Assembly (NCBI GenBank): GCA_945926705.1
Contig: CAMEMA010000030.1
Coordinates: 1-8,531, forward strand
DNA from: an uncultured Clostridia bacterium
GTDB taxonomy: Bacteria; Bacillota; Clostridia; Oscillospirales; Acutalibacteraceae
Length of the DNA stretch: 8,531 bases
Reading direction: 5' to 3'
Shown: positions 1 to 5,900 of the stretch, in pieces
Numbering within the stretch: position 1 is the stretch's first letter
Layout of the letters: the number at the start of each line of letters is the position of its first letter
Notes under the pieces: generated by a model
What the model saw: only the letters and a program-made list of their open reading frames with translations
The model's database searches: none
What the model was told of the DNA's origin: nothing
Translations under genes and position numbers: made by a program

Positions 1-107
1 TTTTTAACTTCTTCTACATCTTCCATCATTACTATTTTCTGAACAAAATCCTTATCTTCCAACAATTTAATTATTTCACTTCTAATTGTAGATATTTTAT
101 TTTCCAT
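1..107 (-). CDS. Nif11-like leader protein, partial (fifth paralog, C-terminus beyond window)
   Basis: This gene runs off the left edge and only its first 35 codons are visible. It begins at an ATG ending at 107, with a good ribosome binding site (GGAGAG, 115-120) seven bases upstream. The translation starts MENKIST and contains IIKLLEDKDF, then a VEEVK segment. These match the start of the four complete neighbours (for example IIELLNNKDF and VKEHFK), so I read it as the next member of the same Nif11-like leader family. It starts 21 bases after the stop of the preceding paralog and is on the same strand, so it is probably the fifth gene of the operon. The GG motif and core lie outside the window and cannot be judged. 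Confidence 0.8.
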   Translation of the reverse strand, partial: MENKISTIRSEIIKLLEDKDFVQKIVMMEDVEEVK

Positions 108-128
108 TATAAATCTCTCCATTCTATC

Positions 129-665
129 TTAATTTTTATTATTTTTACCGTTCCACCATGTTTTAATTTCTTTTCTGAAACAAACTATACCCGTACTTAA
201 AACAGCTCCAACCATTGCGCAACCTGCAATTTTTTCAGCGCTTTTATACATTTGAACATATGAATCATTTTTAGCATTTATTGAAGCTATATTTTTTTGA
301 GTATTTTCCTGTATGATCTTTTTCTGCAGCTTAGTTTTATTCATATCGCTGACCACAAGGGGTATGCCTACACATCCTGTACCAATTCCAACAACAGTAG
401 GCAATATACCCAGCAAAATCATAGTTGATACCGCAACTCCTCCGCTGACATTTTTAAGGTCGGAATCGCTGAGCTTATCTGCACATATTACCATATCGAA
501 AATCAATTTTCTGACATTTTCAAGTTCACTATCGGAAATCTCAACTCCATAAATTTTGAAATGCTCTTTGACCTGAATATCGTTTTCCAATAATAATAAC
601 TTTTCGGAAAAATCTTTGTTATTTAACAATTCTATTATTTTATTTTGCAATTCCACCACCCTCAT
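129..665 (-). CDS. Nif11-like leader protein with GG motif and two hydrophobic segments
   Basis: Fourth gene of the array, 178 aa from the ATG. Residues 1-76 are a helical, charged Nif11-like leader (NKIIELLNNKDF, VKEHFK, a GVEIS turn, DKLSDSDLKNVSGG) with Gly-Gly at 75-76. After GG comes a hydrophobic, glycine-rich stretch (about 77-105), a charged linker, a second hydrophobic helix (about 146-163) and the basic tail FRKEIKTWWNG. Known family: such leaders direct RiPP precursors or exported peptides to enzymes and C39-type transporters that cut after GG. A membrane-active or membrane-anchored core is inference. The ATG overlaps the upstream stop (ATGA) but has only a weak site before it. A TTG at 648-650, preceded by GGGTGG, aligns with the Met of the 1153-1686 paralog and is an alternative start giving 173 aa. 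Confidence 0.85.
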   Translation of the reverse strand: MRVVELQNKIIELLNNKDFSEKLLLLENDIQVKEHFKIYGVEISDSELENVRKLIFDMVICADKLSDSDLKNVSGGVAVSTMILLGILPTVVGIGTGCVGIPLVVSDMNKTKLQKKIIQENTQKNIASINAKNDSYVQMYKSAEKIAGCAMVGAVLSTGIVCFRKEIKTWWNGKNNKN

Positions 666-1150
666 TTTAGATACTTTTTAGATTCTAAGTTCGTTCTCTT
701 TTTAATATAATACAAAGCTAATGCGCTAGCTAAAACATAACCAACAACATGATCGGCAGCCAGGTATTTCGCTTTATTTAATTTACTGTCCGCTTCTATT
801 TTAGCAATTTTTTCATTACTTTCACATTTCATTTTGGTGGATGTTAAAGTGGTTTCTTTAATATCTTTTGACACACCGGTAATACATGAAGTTACAGATG
901 AAAGAACTGCAGCGACTGCCTCAAATCCTCCTCCCCCAATATCTTTGAGTTGATCATCGGACAATTTTTCGAATTTGAATCTGAGATTTTCCATTAAATT
1001 AAAAACCTTATTTAATTCCTCATCTGTTATTTCGACATCATAGTCTTTAAAATGTTCCTTAATTTGAGGTTTAGTCTCTAAAAATACCAATTTTTTATCA
1101 AACTCAACGTTATCGAGAAGTTTTGTAATTTTAGAATTCAGACAGTTCAT
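662..1150 (-). CDS. Nif11-like leader protein with tetra-Gly motif and C-terminal membrane helix
   Basis: Third gene of the array, 162 aa. I chose the ATG ending at 1150 over an upstream in-frame GTG at 1169-1171, because AAAGGAAA lies at normal distance before the ATG and the GTG sits inside the previous gene. The leader runs to residues 72-75 (IGGGG), with LNSKITKLLDNVEF, IKEHFK, VEITDEEL and EKLSDDQLKDI. The core has a hydrophobic stretch at about 77-93, a charged segment (EKIAKIEADSK) and a membrane helix at about 131-149, ending in the basic tail YYIKKRTNLESKKYLK. The charged segment plus helix aligns with both flanking paralogs. The tail lacks the Trp-Trp pair of its neighbours, although codons for GWWN occur in frame just after the TGA stop. 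It starts 2 bases after the upstream gene's stop and overlaps the next start by 4, suggesting translational coupling. Confidence 0.86.
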   Translation of the reverse strand: MNCLNSKITKLLDNVEFDKKLVFLETKPQIKEHFKDYDVEITDEELNKVFNLMENLRFKFEKLSDDQLKDIGGGGFEAVAAVLSSVTSCITGVSKDIKETTLTSTKMKCESNEKIAKIEADSKLNKAKYLAADHVVGYVLASALALYYIKKRTNLESKKYLK

Positions 1151-1152
1151 TT

Positions 1153-1686
1153 TTAATTTCCTTTCCACCACTTTTTTATTGGTTTCCTAAAACAATAAAG
1201 GGACCCGGCAACAGCGGCAACAACAGCAGTTCCCGCGAGCGTATTTATAGTTTTATCATATCTTTTCGTCGCACCTTCTTCCTTAATTCTAAATTTCTTG
1301 ATATCAGTCTCATGCTCAGCTTGTTGTTTTTTAGACCAAAAATTTAGAAATCCACTGGCAGGAGCTTTTAATATGTCTACTATTTTTCCAAAGTTCTCAA
1401 TAGTCCATATACTTTGTCCTGCATTGTCATCTTTTTTATCAGTATTATCAGTAGGATTAGGAGCAGGTTTTGATCCACCGCTGATAGCTTTTAATTGCTC
1501 AATATCGAGCTTTTCCAATTCGGATTCCAGAGATGACATAAATGTTTCCAAAGAATCAATTTCTTCCGATGAAATATCTACTCCGTGCTGTTTAAACAGT
1601 TCTTTAACTTCATCTTTACTTTCAGCTTTAGTTAACTTTTCACAAAATTCATAATTTTCCATAAGTTCTGTTATTTTTGAATTCAT
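1153..1686 (-). CDS. Nif11-like leader protein with GG motif, soluble linker and membrane helix
   Basis: Second gene of the array, 177 aa. Its ATG is preceded by AGGGG (1696-1700) at nine bases. The leader covers residues 1-71: MNSKITELMENYEF, VKELFK, GVDISSEEIDSL, EKLDIEQLKAISGG. Directly after Gly70-Gly71 is a Pro/Asp/Asn/Lys-rich linker (72-90), unlike the hydrophobic start of the two genes that follow. Residues 92-118 are more amphipathic and aromatic, 119-145 are charged, and an Ala/Gly/Val helix at about 148-165 contains AGTAVVAAVAG. The protein ends FRKPIKKWWKGN, almost the same tail as the 129-665 product. It has only two cysteines (14 and 165), which argues against a Cys-rich lanthipeptide core. 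Export after cleavage at GG, leaving a membrane-inserting product, is inference. Confidence 0.87.
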   Translation of the reverse strand: MNSKITELMENYEFCEKLTKAESKDEVKELFKQHGVDISSEEIDSLETFMSSLESELEKLDIEQLKAISGGSKPAPNPTDNTDKKDDNAGQSIWTIENFGKIVDILKAPASGFLNFWSKKQQAEHETDIKKFRIKEEGATKRYDKTINTLAGTAVVAAVAGSLYCFRKPIKKWWKGN

Positions 1687-1701
1687 AAATAATTACCCCT
1701 T

Positions 1702-2286
1702 CTATTTTGAATCACCACGAAACATTCTTTTAATTTTTTTACGATTGGAATAAATAAGTCCCGCAACAGCAGTTACTGCTACAGCAGATGTTGCTCCTAA
1801 CATAAAACTGTTATTGTTATTTTCCTTAACTATAACTTTCGGTGCAGGCTCAGCCGCAGGTTTACATTGAGCTGGGGGAATAAAATGATCTATAACTTTG
1901 TTTGCTACATTTCCAACACCCTGCACAATACCCTGCGCAACCGCCGGATTGCTTATTTGTTGTATAGCGGCATCTGAGGCAGCATCTTTAATTTTCTGAA
2001 AATTGCTGCTTTCTGACTTAAACCAATTACAGGGGTTCAAACTACCCCAACCAATACCTCCTGATAATTTTTTCAGTGTATCATCATCAAGTTTTTCAAG
2101 CTCTTTAAAAATTGTATTGCTTTCCTCTTTTATCTTTGCGCAATCTTCTTTGGTGACGTCTATTCCTTCAGACTTAAATCTTTGAATAATTTCATCGTCA
2201 TTTTTCATTTGAAAAATTTCACATAAAAAATCCTTATTAGATAAAACTTCTTCTAATTTTTTGTTCTTTTCTAAATCTTTATCCAT
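1702..2286 (-). CDS. Nif11-like leader protein, first gene of the array
   Basis: First gene of the probable operon, 194 aa. The ATG is preceded by AGGAGA (2295-2300) at eight bases. The leader is the most divergent of the set (MDKDLEKNKKLEEVLSNKDF, GIDVTKEDCAKI, KELEKLDDDTLKKLSGG), with Gly-Gly at 76-77. The region after GG begins IGWGSLNPCNWF, continues with an Ala/Gln/Asn-rich, probably amphipathic stretch (about 97-135) and a Pro-rich linker (137-150), then poly-Asn. It ends with an Ala/Val membrane helix (about 161-179, GATSAVAVTAVAG) and the basic tail NRKKIKRMFRGDSK. The tail has MF where two paralogs have WW. Cysteines lie at 23, 49, 86 and 141. The order leader-GG-variable region-helix-basic tail is the same as in its neighbours. 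The function of the mature part is unknown. Confidence 0.87.
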   Translation of the reverse strand: MDKDLEKNKKLEEVLSNKDFLCEIFQMKNDDEIIQRFKSEGIDVTKEDCAKIKEESNTIFKELEKLDDDTLKKLSGGIGWGSLNPCNWFKSESSNFQKIKDAASDAAIQQISNPAVAQGIVQGVGNVANKVIDHFIPPAQCKPAAEPAPKVIVKENNNNSFMLGATSAVAVTAVAGLIYSNRKKIKRMFRGDSK

Positions 2287-2349
2287 ACAAATTATCTCCT
2301 TTTATTAAAATAATCTTTAATGTTTCAATAAATGTACACAAATTTTCCT

Positions 2350-2378
2350 AAAATAAAGTAATGTTTATGGTATTACAA
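2350..2378 (-). promoter_or_regulatory. Possible promoter of the Nif11-leader array
   Basis: On the minus strand TTGTAA (2373-2378) and TATTTT (2350-2355) are separated by 17 bases, about 60 bases before the first array gene. Each box deviates from consensus and the region is AT-rich, so this is only the best candidate I can see. Confidence 0.3.
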
Positions 2379-2456
2379 CAATCAAAATATAATCATTACT
2401 AACATTTCCCAAATCAATTTCAGTTTCCGACTAATTGCTTATGCTTAGAATCTTTT

Positions 2457-2501
2457 TTAAAACCCACTATATTGGTTCAAAATTTCAAGTTTTTTATCCA
2501 T
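2457..2501 (-). CDS. Short ORF (14 codons) with a strong ribosome binding site
   Basis: A minus-strand ORF encodes MDKKLEILNQYSGF followed by TAA. It stands out because its ATG is preceded by AAAGGGGGTGG (2507-2517) at about normal distance, better than the sites of some array genes. The first residues (MDKKLE) resemble the start of the first array protein (MDKDLE). It could be a leader peptide, a small secreted or regulatory peptide, or the remnant of a degraded paralog. Reading past the stop in the same frame gives several further stops and no leader-like sequence. It lies upstream of, and in the same orientation as, the array. Too short for any coding statistic; no family recognised. Confidence 0.3.
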   Translation of the reverse strand: MDKKLEILNQYSGF

Positions 2502-2758
2502 TATGCCACCCCCTTTCATTAAGTAAATTTATTTTTTAAAATATAAAAAATTTACCTATATCTTTTGTGAATCAACGCAAAGTTAAAATTCAAGGGATTT
2601 TTAATTCAACTCTACTGAATTGCTAACCGAAAAATTATATAGTGCCTTATGCTAAGTAGATAAGCATATAAATTGGAATTCTTAATTCCGTTTTTTCAAA
2701 TAATTATTTTAGCTCCTAAATTATTGTTTTCTTTAACGTTATAAGTTTTTGCCATGAA

Positions 2759-5686
2759 TTAAACTATATACCCGGTAAACTTATCTTTTATGAATGTATT
2801 ATCAAATTCTCTTTTAATTTGTTCCTCACATTTCATTAGATAATAAACAGCAACTTTATCATTCTCGTTTATTCTCAATACATCTGCAAACATAGCTCTT
2901 GCTTCTTCAAAATTACGAGAAATGTAATTTTTTACACCCTGTTCAAAAGTTTCTTTAGTGGTAATATACAAATCTTTTCTGTACTTTTTGGAAATATCTA
3001 TTATTTCAAAAATATCTGTGTGTCCCTCTCCTGTTATATTTCCCATCATTCCTATAAATCTGTATTGATATGGATGATTTTCACCTAAACTTTCAATTAT
3101 AGAGCGTGTTGCCACATGATTGACTCCTATTGTGTGCAGCCATGTATCCATATTAAACATTTGCATTATTTCATCGGATACAACAACTACCCCTCGTCTA
3201 TCTTTGTTACCGGAAACTCCGACAAGTATATCTCCCGAACCAAGAGTGATATTTATATGCTTTTTTACAATTTTTGGTATATTTACTTCTTTGAACTGAA
3301 TGGAAGCATTAAATGCATCTTTCGCTCCTTCAGGGAACAACATCACAGCATCAAGACCGTCAAACGACTGAACAACACCTTTATTATTTTCTACAACTTT
3401 AAATATCTCACTATATGTTCTGTTTAAAGCCTCAAAAAGTTTATTTTCGTTTTCAAATCCGTATGAACCTCTATATGACAGATTAAAAGTTAAGTAAATC
3501 ATATTCATCGGTAAAATATTTTGGTCGTGAAGGTTAACTTGCGTTATCTTTTCTTTATTCATAAATTTGAACATCTCAGTAGGCACATATCTTATATATT
3601 CTTTATTCAGCTTTATCAGATTAGAAGTGTATCTGCTTATCTTCTCCGACATAAGATTAAATGCATTAGCTATATCTGCAAGTTCATCTTTTGTCCTTAT
3701 CTGTATGCGAGTATCCCACTGACCTTTATTCATTATATCTATTGCTTTTTCAATCTTCTTTAGAGGTTTCAATGACCATTTTATCGAAAAACACATATAG
3801 GCAAATATGAGTATTGCTATTATGAAAACAATAGATATCGAATGTTTAAATATTCTCCAAAACTCTTCAGAACTGTGGATATTCGAATCTAAGAAGTTTC
3901 CCACAAACCCTACAACTCTTCCATTAGTATCTTTCAAAGCTACAAACGAACCTGTCATACTTCCGTAAGCATCACGGAACGTAGCTTCAAGACAAGCGCT
4001 GGTATTTTTTTTGTCCGAAAATGTATTCCAGATATTGTAAAGAGCTTCGCACTCATCTCGCTCCATAACTGCATCTACCAACGAACAATGTGACGATACC
4101 ATATCGGGATTTGTGTATTTTAATCTATCGTACGATGATGAAGAAGTATTATAGCGAGTATTAATTGTCACATATAATTTGTTGTACCTTTCAATGTAGG
4201 TAATTAGATAGTCACTTCTATCACCTATTTTCAATGCTAATTCATTGTATCCCTGCTCTATTGACTTTTTAAGCTTAGTATAATCACTGTTCATGTAACC
4301 TGACACGTGATTAAGCTTGGAAAATTCACTTCCGTCTATACTATCAGCAACAGTTTTGGCTCCTCTTTCTTGCTCACTTTTCAGTATGGACATATATTCA
4401 GATACCGAATCTCCAGTATTTATAAATATCAAAACACACATAGAAACGATATAAACAGGCAAGAACAGTAGTATTATTCTCGTTGCAAGCGAAATTTTCT
4501 TTATTTCCAAGCGGCTTAAATATCTTATAAGGTAAAATCCCAATAATCCTAATGCACAAACAGCAATCATGATAAATATTCCATTTGGGAAAATATTTCC
4601 TCTTAAATCATTAATAAGTTCATGGCGAACACCGAATCTAATATAGAACGGTTTATCAAAAGCCTTAGAAGGTGCATAAAAATCACCATCGTCTATAAGT
4701 TTAATTTTACGAACATCTTTTACAAATATGGTACTTTGCGAATCTAAAGGACTATCCAAACCATACAACACTTTTGATGTAATACTCTTAGTATCAAGTT
4801 TATAAAAAGAACCGCTCAATGAATCGTTAAAGTATATATCATCGTTGGAATCAACACTCATCTCGGTGACCAAGAAATTTGAATTAGAAACGGCATTGGA
4901 ATAGTCTTTAAATTCTCCCTGATTATCCATTCCCCATAACTTGCCGTCATTAGTTGCGTAAAATACTCTTCCTGTGGAAAGCACAGCTATATCACTGACC
5001 CAATTTACAGATTTATCACTAATACTTACTGAAGGTTCAACAGTAAAAGTTTTAGATTTTTTTGGACTCTCATCATTTAAAGGATTTGCAGTAATGACAT
5101 CATATTTGTTATCCTGACATCCAACAACTGTCATTTTTTGGTTAATAACTTGAACTTTTCGGATATAATCATTTACCGGAGGATTTGCGTATTTTGAGAA
5201 ATCCATACTTACAACATCTTTAACGTAATTACCGTGAGTATCATACATCATTACCGACTCACTTGAAATTGGATAATCGGACTTGTCCGAAACTAAAGAT
5301 TTCAGATTTCTTTTTGTTTTAACAATATAAAAATTGCCTTTAGAATCTGCTTCAACATTTCTGTAAGAATATGAAGAATCTTCATTTGATTTATCCAAAT
5401 AAATTGTAAAATCTACGGCTCCACCGGGCAAAACTTTAGTTAATTGGAATTCTCCTTTGTCTTTATCCACTCCCAAAACATAAACATTTCCACTGGAATC
5501 CATATCAGAACTCAAAAAAGCCCCAAAATCCGGTTTGTTAACAAAATATTGAACTAAATATGATAAAACTAAAATAAAAATAGCAAGTAATGAGTATTTT
5601 ACCGCAGGTCTTCCAAAAAAACCTTTTGTCTTTTCTACAGCTTCAATGCTCACTTTATGACCTTTACTAACCGGTTTTTCCTTCAT
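2759..5686 (-). CDS. Membrane receptor: propeller-like sensor, HAMP, degenerate class III cyclase domain, TPR-like tail
   Basis: 975 aa from the ATG ending at 5686; GGAGG (5695-5699) lies eight bases upstream and a TTG further upstream is just part of that site. Order: cytoplasmic N-terminus, TM (31-49), extracytoplasmic domain with repeated D-x-x-G-x-x-Y/F blades like an NHL/SMP-30 propeller (about 55-355), TM (368-389), TM (400-423), second extracytoplasmic, perhaps Cache-like, domain (425-612), TM (615-636), HAMP (about 636-688), cyclase homology domain (about 695-895) and a TPR-like end (911-955, FEEARAMFADVLRINEND). The cyclase part keeps the fold pattern, including LDAVMLF with Asp779. 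It lacks the first metal Asp (LTFNLSYRG), the base-selecting Lys, and the Asn and Arg of the NxxxR motif (VVSDEIMQMFNM). I infer an inactive, ligand-responsive scaffold rather than a cAMP producer. Divergent from the LysM pseudokinase gene. Confidence 0.82.
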   Translation of the reverse strand: MKEKPVSKGHKVSIEAVEKTKGFFGRPAVKYSLLAIFILVLSYLVQYFVNKPDFGAFLSSDMDSSGNVYVLGVDKDKGEFQLTKVLPGGAVDFTIYLDKSNEDSSYSYRNVEADSKGNFYIVKTKRNLKSLVSDKSDYPISSESVMMYDTHGNYVKDVVSMDFSKYANPPVNDYIRKVQVINQKMTVVGCQDNKYDVITANPLNDESPKKSKTFTVEPSVSISDKSVNWVSDIAVLSTGRVFYATNDGKLWGMDNQGEFKDYSNAVSNSNFLVTEMSVDSNDDIYFNDSLSGSFYKLDTKSITSKVLYGLDSPLDSQSTIFVKDVRKIKLIDDGDFYAPSKAFDKPFYIRFGVRHELINDLRGNIFPNGIFIMIAVCALGLLGFYLIRYLSRLEIKKISLATRIILLFLPVYIVSMCVLIFINTGDSVSEYMSILKSEQERGAKTVADSIDGSEFSKLNHVSGYMNSDYTKLKKSIEQGYNELALKIGDRSDYLITYIERYNKLYVTINTRYNTSSSSYDRLKYTNPDMVSSHCSLVDAVMERDECEALYNIWNTFSDKKNTSACLEATFRDAYGSMTGSFVALKDTNGRVVGFVGNFLDSNIHSSEEFWRIFKHSISIVFIIAILIFAYMCFSIKWSLKPLKKIEKAIDIMNKGQWDTRIQIRTKDELADIANAFNLMSEKISRYTSNLIKLNKEYIRYVPTEMFKFMNKEKITQVNLHDQNILPMNMIYLTFNLSYRGSYGFENENKLFEALNRTYSEIFKVVENNKGVVQSFDGLDAVMLFPEGAKDAFNASIQFKEVNIPKIVKKHINITLGSGDILVGVSGNKDRRGVVVVSDEIMQMFNMDTWLHTIGVNHVATRSIIESLGENHPYQYRFIGMMGNITGEGHTDIFEIIDISKKYRKDLYITTKETFEQGVKNYISRNFEEARAMFADVLRINENDKVAVYYLMKCEEQIKREFDNTFIKDKFTGYIV

Positions 5687-5694
5687 CCCAATTA

Positions 5695-5699
5695 CCTCC
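5695..5699 (-). promoter_or_regulatory. Ribosome binding site fixing the receptor start
   Basis: GGAGG on the minus strand lies eight bases before the ATG ending at 5686. The in-frame TTG at 5699-5701 overlaps this site and so cannot be the real start, which shortens the longest ORF by five residues. Confidence 0.8.
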
Positions 5700-5790
5700 A
5701 AACGATAAATTTCAAAAAAGTCAATTGTGTTTAACTAATCATTAATTGAATCTTAAATATATATTTTTTCAAAATAATTGAATATATATG

Positions 5791-5819
5791 TTTACTATTC
5801 CAATCAATAGTTGTATAAT
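5791..5819 (+). promoter_or_regulatory. Probable sigma-A promoter for the LysM pseudokinase gene
   Basis: TTTACT (5791-5796) and a perfect TATAAT (5814-5819) are separated by 17 bases, leaving a leader of roughly 75 bases before the ATG at 5901. The start is preceded by GGAG (5889-5892) at eight bases. A promoter for the opposite gene should lie in the same 214-bp region. TTGATT on the minus strand (5803-5808) is a weak candidate -35, with no good -10 partner. Confidence 0.6.
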
Positions 5820-5831
5820 ATAGTATATTAT
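5815..5831. promoter_or_regulatory. Perfect 8-1-8 palindrome over the -10 box
   Basis: ATAATATAGTATATTAT is a perfect inverted repeat of eight bases around one central base. It overlaps the -10 box and the expected start of transcription of the plus-strand gene, the classic position for a repressor site. AT-rich DNA produces such palindromes by chance more easily, so an operator role is only a possibility. Confidence 0.35.
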
Positions 5832-5900
5832 CATAGAATAACAGAGTCAAGTATTTAAAAAATGTTTTATTTTTCAATTTAAACGAACGGAGTAGAAACT

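Larger units (their letters stand above)
2287..2758. other. Intergenic region between receptor gene and Nif11 array
   Basis: This 472-bp stretch has no long ORF on either strand. Going leftward on the minus strand from the receptor stop, it holds short inverted repeats (TATGCT at 2648-2653 with AGCATA at 2663-2668; GGAATT-CTT-AATTCC at 2675-2689), and an AT-rich inverted repeat (GTAAATTT at 2523-2530 with AAATTTAC at 2548-2555). A 14-codon ORF with a strong ribosome binding site follows (2457-2501), then the likely array promoter (2350-2378). I see no convincing GC-rich terminator for the receptor gene. Read on the plus strand, the 2675-2689 hairpin is followed by GTTTTTT, which is the wrong orientation for that gene. 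Confidence 0.6.

Noticed and set aside
313..552. Plus-strand ORF opposite the 129-665 gene
   Set aside because: Lies inside a well-supported gene, with Ser/Thr/Ile-rich antisense composition and no ribosome binding site.
1298..1654. Plus-strand ORF of 118 codons opposite the 1153-1686 gene
   Set aside because: Antisense of a gene supported by paralogs and a good start; Ser-rich composition typical of the reverse complement.
129..2286. Tandem genes considered as a CRISPR or toxin-antitoxin array
   Set aside because: Similarity is at protein level in the first ~70 residues, with no short regular DNA repeats; no toxin fold or antitoxin DNA-binding motif is visible.
2675..2695. GGAATT-CTT-AATTCC-G-TTTTTT as a terminator for the receptor gene
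   Set aside because: The T run follows the hairpin on the plus strand, the wrong direction for the minus-strand receptor transcript, and the stem is weak.
2696..2755. Minus-strand ORF of 19 codons (MAKTYNVKENNN...) beginning 3 bases after the receptor stop
   Set aside because: No ribosome binding site before the ATG and no similarity to neighbours; probably chance.
3116..3763. Two plus-strand ORFs opposite the receptor gene
   Set aside because: Antisense shadows rich in Tyr, Phe and Ile; the opposite frame has clear HAMP and cyclase-like domains.
2759..5686. Receptor considered an active adenylate cyclase
   Set aside because: The usual first metal Asp, substrate Lys and Asn/Arg pair are not found at the expected places.
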